DNA from: Peptostreptococcaceae bacterium
Lineage (GTDB): Bacteria; Bacillota; Clostridia; Peptostreptococcales; Acidaminobacteraceae
Reading direction: 5' to 3'
Assembly (NCBI GenBank): GCA_027064135.1
Contig: JAMOQG010000019.1
Span: 96,571-160,570, forward strand
Length of the DNA: 64,000 nucleotides
Positions 1 through 12,629 of this stretch are shown one piece after another; the stretch's first letter is position 1, and every line of letters begins with the position of its first letter. Both the position numbers and the translations under genes were made by a program. The notes beneath the pieces were generated by a model that was not told the DNA's origin, made no database searches, and saw only the letters and a list, made by a program, of their open reading frames with translations.

Positions 1-1
1 T

Positions 2-34
2 GAAAATAAAAATGGATTTGATGTGAGAATATGA
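2..34 (+). CDS. C-terminal end of an upstream gene (partial)
   Basis: Frame 2 is open from the window edge and ends in TGA at 32-34, which overlaps the ATG of the next gene in an ATGA arrangement. Only ten residues (ENKNGFDVRI) are visible, so no function can be given. The overlap suggests translational coupling with the following small gene. It could also be a chance open frame. Confidence 0.4.
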   Translation, partial: ENKNGFDVRI

Positions 35-234
35 AAAAACATAATATTATGGAAGAATTGTGTGAGGAATACATTGAAAAATCAGATGAGCATGAAATTA
101 ACATTGAAAAAGATTCTAAAGTTTTAAAGAATACTTTAGATATGGATATTAGGGAGAATATCCCTCCTCAATTAATATCGATAGTTGCAGGTGTTGTAAA
201 TATTATTGAGATATTGGAAAAAGGTGAGGAATGA
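31..234 (+). CDS. small protein resembling the FlhB cytoplasmic C-terminal domain
   Basis: 67 residues, acidic, no signal peptide or clear membrane segment. The C-terminal half, containing ENIPPQLISIVAGVVNIIE, resembles the short FlhB/EscU-type C-terminal domain (pattern IP.xL...VA..I) that occurs as a stand-alone protein (YlqH-like) in many Bacillota. That match is weak and from memory. The ATG overlaps the stop of the upstream frame, and the gene overlaps the following yaaR-like gene by 4 nt, so these were probably one operon. A hypothetical protein is the safe alternative. Confidence 0.5.
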   Translation: MKKHNIMEELCEEYIEKSDEHEINIEKDSKVLKNTLDMDIRENIPPQLISIVAGVVNIIEILEKGEE

Positions 235-677
235 GAGTAAAAAAAACTAGTGGTATAGAAAGTAAAAAGAAAGTAAAATCTATAAAAATGATTGAAGAAG
301 ATGCAAACCGCATTTCTTTTACAGAAATTTTAGCGTCTACTGAAGAGGAAAATATGCGAGAAGCTCTTACTGATGTTCTAGAAAAAATAAATAAAAAAGG
401 AAAAGAATTAGTAAGTAATAGAACTGTTGAGAATTTATTAGAATATAAAAAAATGGTGAAAAATTTTATAGAAGATGCTGTAAATTTTGGTTTGAAAATA
501 AATGCAAGAAGAGGGTATGGACTTAGTGGACGAACTAAAATACTTAGAACCGTGAGCACAATTGATAAGCGGCTTATTGAATTAACGGATATAATAATGA
601 AGCAAGAAAGTAAAGGAATAAAGCTTTTAGAAAAAGTAGGACAGATTGAAGGACTGTTGTTAAATATTTTTATTTAA
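231..677 (+). CDS. YaaR family (DUF327) protein
   Basis: 148 residues, cytoplasmic and mostly helical. The length and the central and C-terminal pattern (LLEYKKMVKNFIEDAVNFG, then RTVSTIDKRLIELTDIIM) are typical of the DUF327/YaaR family, a conserved Bacillota protein of unknown biochemical function. ATG start overlaps the previous stop by 4 nt, with GGTGAGGA upstream. It closes the transcription unit; a new promoter begins only 7 nt after its stop. The family call is fairly secure, the function is not known. Confidence 0.72.
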   Translation: MRVKKTSGIESKKKVKSIKMIEEDANRISFTEILASTEEENMREALTDVLEKINKKGKELVSNRTVENLLEYKKMVKNFIEDAVNFGLKINARRGYGLSGRTKILRTVSTIDKRLIELTDIIMKQESKGIKLLEKVGQIEGLLLNIFI

Positions 678-684
678 AAAAAGA

Positions 685-713
685 TTGACAATGTTACGAA
701 AATGTAATATTAT
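685..713 (+). promoter_or_regulatory. sigma-A promoter of the T-box/asnA unit
   Basis: TTGACA (685-690), a 17-nt spacer and TATTAT (708-713) form a near-perfect housekeeping promoter. Transcription would begin near 720, exactly at the 5' edge of the T-box leader. Confidence 0.85.
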
Positions 714-719
714 GAATTT

Positions 720-976
720 TAATAAAAAGCGATGAGAAAAAGAGTAAGTTTAATTATTTAATTAAGCGAGTCGGTGATGGTGGAAGTCCGATATTAAATA
801 TTAAATTGAAAAACCTTTTTGAGCTATTAACCGAAATCGTAAGAGAGTAGGCTTAATCGGGACTGACCGTTATATCAGTAGAGTATCGATGTTTTCTGTA
901 CTTGATAAATAACCAAGGTGGTATAGCAAAGTTAAGTCTTTTGTCCTTTATTTAGGATAAGAGGCTTTTTTTATTG
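720..976 (+). promoter_or_regulatory. T-box riboswitch leader of asnA with terminator
   Basis: The ~250-nt leader has T-box hallmarks: a stem I start with GATGAG and AGTAAG (731-751), a distal segment GGTGATGGTGGAAGTCCGAT (773-792) and a T-box bulge segment AAGGTGGTATAGCA (915-928). It ends in a terminator hairpin with arms 934-946 and 955-967, 13 pairs with G-U wobbles, followed by a T run. A plausible specifier is AAC at 829-831 (Asn), which fits the downstream asparagine synthetase. T-boxes bind uncharged tRNA and then favour an antiterminator. The specifier choice is by eye. Confidence 0.82.
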
Positions 977-1034
977 TTGAGTTATTATACAAGAGAGAAA
1001 AGAAATTAGGATGAGTAATTTAAGGAGGAATAAA

Positions 1035-2042
1035 ATGAAAAGATTGAGAATTATTGAAGGGTATAAGTCGTATATGACATTAATGGAAACGGAAGTAGCA
1101 ATTAAAGAAACTAAGGATTTTTTTGAAAGAGATTTATCTAGAAGCCTAAATTTAACAAGAGTTTCTGCACCACTTTTTGTACTACCGAAATCTGGTTTAA
1201 ATGATAACTTAAATGGTGTTGAAAGACCTGTTGGGTTTGATCTTAAGGAAACTGGAGAAGTAGCTGAAATTGTACATTCACTAGCAAAATGGAAAAGAAT
1301 GGCACTTTATAGATATGGGATTGAAGCAAATCATGGAATTTATACTGATATGAATGCAATTAGAAGAGATGAAGAATTAGATAATTTACACTCTGTTTAT
1401 GTTGATCAGTGGGACTGGGAGAAAGTAATTATAAAAGAAAACAGAACAAAAGAATATTTAGAAGAAACTGTAAGAAAAATCTACAAGGTCTTAAGAGATT
1501 TGGAATTATTTCTATATAACAGATATCCATATCTTCAAAGAAATTTGCCTAAGGAGATTAAATTTATTACTACTCAAGAATTAGAGGATATGTATCCAGA
1601 TTTATCACCGTCAGAAAGAGAAAATAAAATAACAGAAAAGTATTATGCAGTTTTCTTAGAAAAAATTGGTGGAGAACTTGAATCAGGAATTAAGCATGAT
1701 GGTAGAGCGCCTGATTATGATGATTGGGAATTGAATGGAGATATATTGGTTTGGAATCCGGTTTTAAAAAGAGCTTTTGAACTTTCTTCAATGGGAATAA
1801 GAGTTGATGAAAAAGCACTTGAAAAACAGTTGAAAATTAGAGGTTGTGAGGATAGAAAAGAATTTAAATATCACAAGATGTTGCTTGAGGGTAAATTGCC
1901 ATTAACAATTGGTGGAGGAATAGGCCAATCTAGAATGTGCATGTTCTTCTTAAGAAAAGCTCATATTGGTGAAGTCCAAGCAAGTGTATGGCCTGAAAAA
2001 ATGATTGATGATTGTAAAGAAGCTGGTATTCATTTATTGTAA
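1035..2042 (+). CDS. asnA: aspartate--ammonia ligase (asparagine synthetase A)
   Basis: 335-residue cytosolic enzyme making asparagine from aspartate, ammonia and ATP. Strongly conserved family blocks are visible: [54 protein letters not shown] and IGGGIGQSR near the C-terminus. The length matches AsnA (about 330). An in-frame ATG at 1011 exists, but AAGGAGGA at 1022-1029 sits just before the ATG at 1035, so that is the start. It lies alone behind a T-box leader with an Asn-type specifier, so asparaginyl-tRNA charging should control it. Confidence 0.96.
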   Translation: MKRLRIIEGYKSYMTLMETEVAIKETKDFFERDLSRSLNLTRVSAPLFVLPKSGLNDNLNGVERPVGFDLKETGEVAEIVHSLAKWKRMALYRYGIEANHGIYTDMNAIRRDEELDNLHSVYVDQWDWEKVIIKENRTKEYLEETVRKIYKVLRDLELFLYNRYPYLQRNLPKEIKFITTQELEDMYPDLSPSERENKITEKYYAVFLEKIGGELESGIKHDGRAPDYDDWELNGDILVWNPVLKRAFELSSMGIRVDEKALEKQLKIRGCEDRKEFKYHKMLLEGKLPLTIGGGIGQSRMCMFFLRKAHIGEVQASVWPEKMIDDCKEAGIHLL

Positions 2043-2048
2043 AATTCA

Positions 2049-2083
2049 AATGCTTTATATCTTTTAGATATAGGGCATTTTTC
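2049..2083 (+). terminator. terminator after asnA
   Basis: Arms 2049-2062 and 2066-2079 pair over 14 positions with G-U wobbles around a 3-nt loop, followed by a run of T. Confidence 0.8.
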
Positions 2084-2176
2084 ATGATTATAATTAGAAT
2101 TTATTTAAATATTTCAAAAAACGTGATATTATAAGAAGGAGTAATTTTTGAATGTTTATATAGTTTGGAGTGAATA

Positions 2177-6342
<4,166 letters not shown>

Positions 6343-6366
6343 AGAAAGAAAACAAGGAGGAAGAAA

Positions 6367-6654
6367 ATGGCATTAACTGTAAAAGATGTAGAGCATGTTG
6401 CAAAATTATCAAGATTATCATTTAGTGATGATGAAAAAGCGGATTTCATTGAAAAATTAAATAGTGTAGTTGATTATATTGAACAACTTGGAGAAGTTGA
6501 CGTTGAAGGTGTAAAACCAACTTATAATGTGTTAGATATTAAAAATGTGTTTAGAGAAGATAAAGTTGAAAAATCATTCGATAGAAAAGATATAATTGCA
6601 AATGCACCAAGTGCAGAAGGCGGATGTTTTAAAGTACCTAAAGTAGTTAAGTAG
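6367..6654 (+). CDS. gatC: Asp-tRNA(Asn)/Glu-tRNA(Gln) amidotransferase subunit C
   Basis: 95 residues, the normal GatC size. The N-terminal VEHVAKLSRL and central YIEQLGEVDVEGVKPTYNV are family-typical. GatC is a small stabilising subunit of the transamidosome that converts misacylated Glu-tRNA(Gln), and often Asp-tRNA(Asn), to the amide form. Preceded by AAGGAGG and followed 12 nt later by gatA. Confidence 0.95.
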   Translation: MALTVKDVEHVAKLSRLSFSDDEKADFIEKLNSVVDYIEQLGEVDVEGVKPTYNVLDIKNVFREDKVEKSFDRKDIIANAPSAEGGCFKVPKVVK

Positions 6655-6666
6655 AAAGGAGAAAAA

Positions 6667-8121
6667 ATGGAATTTTTTAATTTAACAGCTCATGAAGTTA
6701 GAGATATGTTGAGAAATAAAGAAGTTACATCAGTAGAATTGGTTGAAAGCATGTTTTCTAGAATTGATGATGTAGAAAATGATTTGAATTCATTTTTAAA
6801 AACATATAAAGAAGAAGCTTTAGAAAAAGCAAAAGAAATTGATAAAAGATTAAGTAATGGGGAAGAACTTGGTGATTTAGCAGGTATTCCTATTGCTGTA
6901 AAAGATAATATGTGTACTACTGGTAAAAATACTACTTGTGCATCTAAAATGCTTGAGAATTTTAAGCCACCTTATAATGCTACTGTTGTTGAAAAGTTGG
7001 AAAATGAAGGTGCTATAATAATTGGAAAAACAAATATGGATGAATTCGCAATGGGTTCTTCAACAGAAAATTCAGCATTCCAAATCACAAAAAACCCATG
7101 GGATCTTGATAGAGTACCAGGAGGTTCTTCAGGTGGATCGGCAGCAGCAGTTACTGCAGGTGAAGCATTTTTAGCACTTGGAAGTGATACTGGTGGTTCA
7201 ATCAGACAACCGGCTTCTTTATGTGGAATAGTTGGACTAAAACCTACTTATGGTTTAGTTTCAAGGTATGGACTAATTGCATTTGCATCTAGTTTAGATC
7301 AAATTGGTCCATTAAGTAAAGACGTTGAAGATTCAGCAATTATGCTCAATGCAATTGCTGGTCATGATAGAAGAGATTCAACTAGTGCTAATAAAGAAAA
7401 AATTGATTATAAAAAATCTTTAATAAATGATGTAAAAGGGATGAAAATTGGTGTACCAAAAGAATATTTTGGGGAAGGAATTAATGATGAAGTTAAAGAA
7501 CTTATATATAAAGCTCTTGATAAATTAGTTGAATTAGGTGCTGAATATGAAATGATTTCTTTGCCTCATGTAGAATATTCGCTTCCAACTTATTATATTA
7601 TTGCACCGGCTGAAGCGTCATCTAATCTTGCTAGATTTGATGGTATTAGATATGGATATAGAACTGCACAATTTGATGGTGTAGATGATTTATATACAAG
7701 AACTAGAACAGAAGGATTTGGCGAAGAAGTAAAAAGAAGAATTATGATTGGAACACATTCTTTAGCTTCAGGATATTATGATGCATATTATAATAAAGCT
7801 ATGAAAGTAAGAACTTTGATTAAGAATGATTTTGATAAAGCATTTGAAAAATATGATTGTATTATTACTCCTACAGTAACTGATAAAGCATTTAAAATTG
7901 GAGAAAAAACAGATGATCCGCTTGCTATGTATATGGGAGATGTATGTACTGTTCCTGTAAATATTGCTGGTGTACCTGCAATTTCAATACCAGCTGGATT
8001 TGTTGATTCAATGCCAATTGGAATGCAGATTATTGGGAACCATTTTGATGAAGAAACTATTTTAAGAGTAGCATATACTTTTGAAAAAAATACTGATTTT
8101 AATAGAAGAGCCAAGCTGTAG
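6667..8121 (+). CDS. gatA: Asp/Glu-tRNA amidotransferase subunit A (amidase)
   Basis: 484 residues. This is the glutaminase subunit releasing ammonia for GatB. The amidase-signature triad is complete: Lys in PIAVKDNM, cis-Ser in [12 protein letters not shown] and the nucleophilic Ser in [12 protein letters not shown]. Downstream [13 protein letters not shown] is also conserved. AAAGGAG ribosome site before the ATG. Middle gene of gatCAB. Confidence 0.97.
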   Translation: MEFFNLTAHEVRDMLRNKEVTSVELVESMFSRIDDVENDLNSFLKTYKEEALEKAKEIDKRLSNGEELGDLAGIPIAVKDNMCTTGKNTTCASKMLENFKPPYNATVVEKLENEGAIIIGKTNMDEFAMGSSTENSAFQITKNPWDLDRVPGGSSGGSAAAVTAGEAFLALGSDTGGSIRQPASLCGIVGLKPTYGLVSRYGLIAFASSLDQIGPLSKDVEDSAIMLNAIAGHDRRDSTSANKEKIDYKKSLINDVKGMKIGVPKEYFGEGINDEVKELIYKALDKLVELGAEYEMISLPHVEYSLPTYYIIAPAEASSNLARFDGIRYGYRTAQFDGVDDLYTRTRTEGFGEEVKRRIMIGTHSLASGYYDAYYNKAMKVRTLIKNDFDKAFEKYDCIITPTVTDKAFKIGEKTDDPLAMYMGDVCTVPVNIAGVPAISIPAGFVDSMPIGMQIIGNHFDEETILRVAYTFEKNTDFNRRAKL

Positions 8122-8135
8122 AAAGGAGATATGTA

Positions 8136-9560
8136 ATGGAATTTAAAACTATTGTTGGACTTGAAATTCACTCTGAGTTAAAAACTAAGTCTAAAATATT
8201 TTGTGGTTGTACAACGGAATTTGGTGGAGAAGTAAATACGCAATGTTGTCCTGTGTGTTTAGGACTTCCAGGTAGTCTACCAGTTGTAAATAAAAAAGTT
8301 ATTGATTTTGCGATTAAAACAGGTCTTTCTTTTAATTGTGATATTGCTAGATATAGTAAAATGGATAGAAAGAATTATTTTTATCCGGATTTAGTTAAAG
8401 CTTATCAAATTTCACAATATGATCTGCCTTTATGTTCAAATGGAGGGATAGAAATTGAGAAAGCTGATGGAACTAAAAAAGAAATTAGATTGATAAGAAT
8501 TCATATAGAAGAAGATACTGGAAAATCATTACATGGATTAGAAGATGTATCACTTCTTGATTATAATAGAAGTGGCGTTGGACTTGTTGAAATTGTTACT
8601 CAACCTGATATTAGTACTTCAGAGGAAGCTGTATTATTTTTAGATGAATTAAAAGCTACTTTAGAATATTTAGAGGTATCTGATGTAAAAATGGAACAAG
8701 GTTCACTTAGATGTGATGTTAATGTTAATGTTGTTTCGCTTGATGGAACTTTAAAAAGTAATATTAGTGAGATTAAAAACTTAAATTCATTTAAAGCTGT
8801 TCAAAAAGCAATTGAATTTGAAACTATAAGACATACTGAATTATTAAAAAAAGGAGAAAACACTAAAAAAGATACAAGAAGATGGGATTCGGAAAATAAT
8901 ACTACGTTATTTATGAGAGATAAACAACATGTTCAAGATTATAGATATTTTCCGGAGCCAGATATTGTAGATTTTGAAATTAGTGAAGAATGGATTCAAG
9001 ATATTAAAGATAATTTGCCTGAACTTCCTAAAGCTAGAAAAAATAGATTTATGAGTGAATATGGTATTCCAGCTTATGATGCAAATGTACTTGTTAGAGA
9101 TAAAAAATTAGCAAATTATTTTGAAGAAATATGTAAAGGTTTTAAAGATGCAAAATTAGTAAGCAATTGGATTATGACTGAACTTTTAAGAAGAATGAAT
9201 TTAGAAGAAGTTACTTTAGAAGAGTTAAAATTCTCTGTTGAGGATCTTATTGTATTATTCACTCAATTATCTGAAAGTAAAATAAGTAATGGATCTGCAA
9301 AAAAAGTGTTTAGAGAAATGTTTGAAGAAGGAAAGAAACCTTTAGATATAATAGAAGAAAAAGGTATGGCTCAAATATCGGATGATAGTTTTATAGAAGG
9401 TCTTGTTAATGAAGTTCTAGTAGCTAATCCTGAAGCGATAGAGGATATTAAAAACGGAAAAGATAGAGCAATAGGTTTCTTAGTTGGCCAAGTTATGAAA
9501 AAATCAAGAGGTAAAGCAAATCCGCAAATGGTAAGTGAGCTAATTAAGAAAAAATGTTAA
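8136..9560 (+). CDS. gatB: Asp/Glu-tRNA amidotransferase subunit B (kinase/transferase)
   Basis: 474 residues. It phosphorylates the misacylated tRNA and transfers ammonia. VGLEIHSELKTKSKIFCGC opens the catalytic core, and the zinc-type cysteines (CGC..........CCPVCLG) and RKNYFYPDLVKAYQISQYD are present. The C-terminal YqeY-like tail domain ends near NPQMVSELIKKKC. GGAGATATGTA precedes the ATG. It closes the pcrA-ligA-gatCAB unit. Confidence 0.97.
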   Translation: MEFKTIVGLEIHSELKTKSKIFCGCTTEFGGEVNTQCCPVCLGLPGSLPVVNKKVIDFAIKTGLSFNCDIARYSKMDRKNYFYPDLVKAYQISQYDLPLCSNGGIEIEKADGTKKEIRLIRIHIEEDTGKSLHGLEDVSLLDYNRSGVGLVEIVTQPDISTSEEAVLFLDELKATLEYLEVSDVKMEQGSLRCDVNVNVVSLDGTLKSNISEIKNLNSFKAVQKAIEFETIRHTELLKKGENTKKDTRRWDSENNTTLFMRDKQHVQDYRYFPEPDIVDFEISEEWIQDIKDNLPELPKARKNRFMSEYGIPAYDANVLVRDKKLANYFEEICKGFKDAKLVSNWIMTELLRRMNLEEVTLEELKFSVEDLIVLFTQLSESKISNGSAKKVFREMFEEGKKPLDIIEEKGMAQISDDSFIEGLVNEVLVANPEAIEDIKNGKDRAIGFLVGQVMKKSRGKANPQMVSELIKKKC

Positions 9561-9594
9561 ATAATTTAAAACTGAATTTTATTTAAAAATAAAA

Positions 9595-9640
9595 AACCAG
9601 CTATAATATTGAAATTTCAATATTATGCTGGTTTTTTATA
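9595..9640 (+). terminator. terminator after gatB
   Basis: AACCAGC at 9595-9601 pairs with GCTGGTT at 9628-9634, with an inner ATAATATTGAAA/TTTCAATATTAT stem and one bulged T, followed by a T run. A long, stable hairpin. Confidence 0.88.
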
Positions 9641-9665
9641 TATAGTTTTAATTTTTTTAAAAAAC

Positions 9666-9694
9666 TTGACTGTTGGTCATAAATGTGGTTTAAT
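9666..9694 (+). promoter_or_regulatory. promoter of the Pip-LRR unit
   Basis: TTGACT (9666-9671), 17-nt spacer, TTTAAT (9689-9694). The -35 box lies inside the first TGAC-N5-GTCA palindrome, so a repressor bound there would block polymerase. Confidence 0.65.
9667..9679 (+). promoter_or_regulatory. palindromic operator 1 (TGAC-N5-GTCA)
   Basis: TGAC TGTTG GTCA overlaps the -35 box of the Pip promoter. It has the same arms and spacing as the second palindrome 42 bp downstream. A TetR-type repressor encoded three genes on (14744-15334) is a candidate ligand by proximity. Confidence 0.55.
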
Positions 9695-9707
9695 AAGAAG
9701 GTAGAAA

Positions 9708-9722
9708 ATGACTAAAAGTCAT
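9708..9722 (+). promoter_or_regulatory. palindromic operator 2 (ATGACT-N3-AGTCAT)
   Basis: Arms ATGACT and AGTCAT form a perfect inverted repeat just downstream of the likely transcription start of the Pip gene. The core TGAC-N5-GTCA matches operator 1, with centres 42 bp (four helical turns) apart. Confidence 0.6.
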
Positions 9723-9725
9723 TAA

Positions 9726-12617
9726 ATGGAGAGAGGTGGTTATTTGAAATTAAAAGTTATTATGGATGATTTAAAATCTTTAAGCAAGAATAAATTTATG
9801 ATTGCTACAATTATTGCAATAATGCTGATACCGGTTATTTATGGAGGGTTATATCTTGCTGCTTTTTGGGCACCATATGATAGCACTGAAAAAATTAATG
9901 TTGCAGTTGTAAATCTAGATGAGGGATATATCAATGATGACAAAGAATTAAAAGAATATGGTAAAGATATAGAAAAAAATCTTATGCACAATGATGATTT
10001 AGGTTGGTATTTTGAATCGGATTACGATAAAGCAATTCAAGGACTTGAAAATGATAAGTATTATTCTATATATGTGATACCTAAAGATTTTTCTATGAAA
10101 CTAGAAAGATTGAAAAAAGGTGAGCTCAATAAACCTAAAATTACATTTATACCAAATGAAAAGAAAAATTATATTAATTCGTTAATTAATCAGAGAGGAT
10201 TAAGTTCTTTGCAATACGAGATTAATTCGAAAATTTCAAGTATGTTCGCAAGTACAATTATTAATGATTTGAGATTGATGAAAGACGGATTAAATACAGG
10301 AAGTGAAGCCTTATTTTTACTTACCGAAGGTAGTAGTGAATTGCAAGAGAAAATTCCTGTTTTACAAAGTGGGATTGAAAAATTAAACGAAGGAACCGAA
10401 CTTTTAAGTGAAAAACTTGATGATGCTTCGGATGGTGCGAAAAAAATAAATGAAGCAAGCGCATCTTTAAATAGTAAAATGCCTGACTTAATTGACGGAG
10501 CTAATGATTTAAATGATGGAGCTGTACTTATTAGTGAAAAACTTAATGATGCTTCAGACGGAATTAGTTTATTAAATGATTCTTTAATTGCATTTCAAGA
10601 AAAAATGCCAGAGCTACAAGATTCTACAAACGAACTTTTTTTATCTTCTGTAAAACTTGCTGAGAGTGCTAATTCTTTAAAAGAAAAAGGTGGAGAGTTA
10701 GAAGATGCAATGAGTGAATTAAATGATGCAATGGATGAATTAGATGGTGGAATAAGTTATGCTAAAAATAATTCTTTAAATATAGTGAATATTGCTAAAG
10801 ATATTTATGATGAAAGAAAAATAGAAGCAGATAAAGCAAATGAATTAGTAAAGAATAATTTAGGATTTAATGCCTCAATAAATATTACAGAAAAGGATGT
10901 TAATGATATTATAAATGTTTTGGCGGCTTCTGGACAAGTTGCTCTTGCAAATGATTTAGGGCATGATTTTGAAATTATTTCAGAAATGGGAGAAGCGGTT
11001 TTAAAAGCAAATTCTCTTTTAGATGATGCGAATAAAATTAAAATAGATATTAATAATCCAGATGATGCAAGTATTGAAATAATGAATATTTTGGGAAATG
11101 AAATTCCAAATGAGCTTATGAATATTTCTATTATTGAGGCAAAGTTATTTCCCCCTATGGGTGATTCAGTAAAGCATTTTAGCGATGCTGCAGATTTCTT
11201 TACAAGTATTGGTCAAAATGAAATATCATCAAAGTTGCTATTAGTTAAAGTAACTTTAGAAAATTTAGAAAGCACTTTGCCTATAACTAATGATGAGATG
11301 ATTGCGAAACAGAAAAATATTGAAATTGAACTATCAAATTATGGTAATGTTTTATCGAAAAAATTAGAAGCTCAAGCACTTTTTGATGCAAATTTAGCTC
11401 TTGCAAGAGGCTTAGGCGATGGATCTGATGGTACTAATAAAATAAAAGATGGAATAGAAAAAATTGAAGAAAATATGGTGAAATTTGTTTCTATGATGGA
11501 TTTGCTTTATAAAAATAATGAATATTTGTCTGGTGGATTAAGTATGCTTAATAATAAAATCCCGGATTTAGAGCAAGGATTAGCTATTGTAAATGATAAT
11601 GCTATACTTCTTGATACTGGAATAGTTAAATTAAAAAATGCTAGTGAGACACTTGCTGAAGGTACTGATGAGTTTTCGAAAAAAATTCCTGATTTGCAAA
11701 TTGGAACAGAAATGTTAGTTGATGGAAGTGAAATGATTTCAGGTGGAATTGATAAACTTCAGAGTGCATCTATTCAACTTAACGAAGGAACTGAAGTTCT
11801 AAATGAAAAAATGCCTGATTTGATTGATGGAGTTAACGAGCTTGCTGATACTACTGATATGTTAAGATTGAAAATGGAAAATGCTGCAAAAGAGATTTCG
11901 GATGTTGTTGTAATGGATTCTCAATCTATGGGTAATTTTATGGCTGAGCCAGTGAAAACAGAAACAGATGAATTATATAATGTTGAAAATTATGGTGCAG
12001 GTTTTACACCTTACTTTGTTTCTTTGGCTCTTTGGGTGGGAGCATTAGCTCTTTTTATTGTAATACCTATTAAAAACAAATCTGGTGTTACAGCTACTCA
12101 ATTTGCTTTAACAAGATATTTAATATTTGCTGTAATTGGAACAATTCAAGCGCTTCTTCTTTCAGGGGTAATCATTAAACTAGGACTAGAACCGTCAAAT
12201 ATGATGCTTTTTATAATTTTTAATGTATTCTTATCATGGACGTTTATAGCGATTGTTCAGTCTTTGATATATGTTTTTGATGATGTAGGAAAGCTAATTT
12301 CAACTGTTTGGTTTGTTTTGCAGTTGACTTCCTGTGGCGGTACGTTTTCAAAAGAATTAACACCAAAATTTTTCCAAGTTATTAGTCCTTATATGCCGTT
12401 TACTTATTCTGTTTCTGGAACTAGAGAAATAATTAGTGGAATAAATAGTAATATATTTTCTAAGGATATAATTATATTATTTGCTTTTCAAGTAATTGCA
12501 CTTTTAATATTGACGATTGGATCAAAATATAAAAATTATGGCGCAGAAAAAGAAGTCATTAATAAAGAAATTGAAAATAATGTTGAAATTAAGGAAAATG
12601 AATTAGTCTATAATTAA
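9726..12617 (+). CDS. YhgE/Pip domain membrane protein (ABC-2-type permease fold)
   Basis: 963 residues. One N-terminal membrane segment (about 22-46) is followed by the Pip signature region (VAVVNLDEGY, YYSIYVIPKDFS). A very long extracytoplasmic coiled region (about 190-720) is built of degenerate units such as KLNEGTELLSEKLDDASDG and MPDLIDGANDLNDGA. A C-terminal bundle of about five membrane helices (about 755-935) ends in a short cytoplasmic tail. The family includes the phage infection protein of Lactococcus and type VII secretion-associated YueB/EsaA-like proteins, so a surface or export role is possible. Upstream ATG has GAGAGG spacing; TTG 18 nt downstream after AGAGGTGG is an alternative start. 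Followed 12 nt later by the LRR gene. Confidence 0.85.
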   Translation: MERGGYLKLKVIMDDLKSLSKNKFMIATIIAIMLIPVIYGGLYLAAFWAPYDSTEKINVAVVNLDEGYINDDKELKEYGKDIEKNLMHNDDLGWYFESDYDKAIQGLENDKYYSIYVIPKDFSMKLERLKKGELNKPKITFIPNEKKNYINSLINQRGLSSLQYEINSKISSMFASTIINDLRLMKDGLNTGSEALFLLTEGSSELQEKIPVLQSGIEKLNEGTELLSEKLDDASDGAKKINEASASLNSKMPDLIDGANDLNDGAVLISEKLNDASDGISLLNDSLIAFQEKMPELQDSTNELFLSSVKLAESANSLKEKGGELEDAMSELNDAMDELDGGISYAKNNSLNIVNIAKDIYDERKIEADKANELVKNNLGFNASINITEKDVNDIINVLAASGQVALANDLGHDFEIISEMGEAVLKANSLLDDANKIKIDINNPDDASIEIMNILGNEIPNELMNISIIEAKLFPPMGDSVKHFSDAADFFTSIGQNEISSKLLLVKVTLENLESTLPITNDEMIAKQKNIEIELSNYGNVLSKKLEAQALFDANLALARGLGDGSDGTNKIKDGIEKIEENMVKFVSMMDLLYKNNEYLSGGLSMLNNKIPDLEQGLAIVNDNAILLDTGIVKLKNASETLAEGTDEFSKKIPDLQIGTEMLVDGSEMISGGIDKLQSASIQLNEGTEVLNEKMPDLIDGVNELADTTDMLRLKMENAAKEISDVVVMDSQSMGNFMAEPVKTETDELYNVENYGAGFTPYFVSLALWVGALALFIVIPIKNKSGVTATQFALTRYLIFAVIGTIQALLLSGVIIKLGLEPSNMMLFIIFNVFLSWTFIAIVQSLIYVFDDVGKLISTVWFVLQLTSCGGTFSKELTPKFFQVISPYMPFTYSVSGTREIISGINSNIFSKDIIILFAFQVIALLILTIGSKYKNYGAEKEVINKEIENNVEIKENELVYN

Positions 12618-12629
12618 AAGGATGGTATT

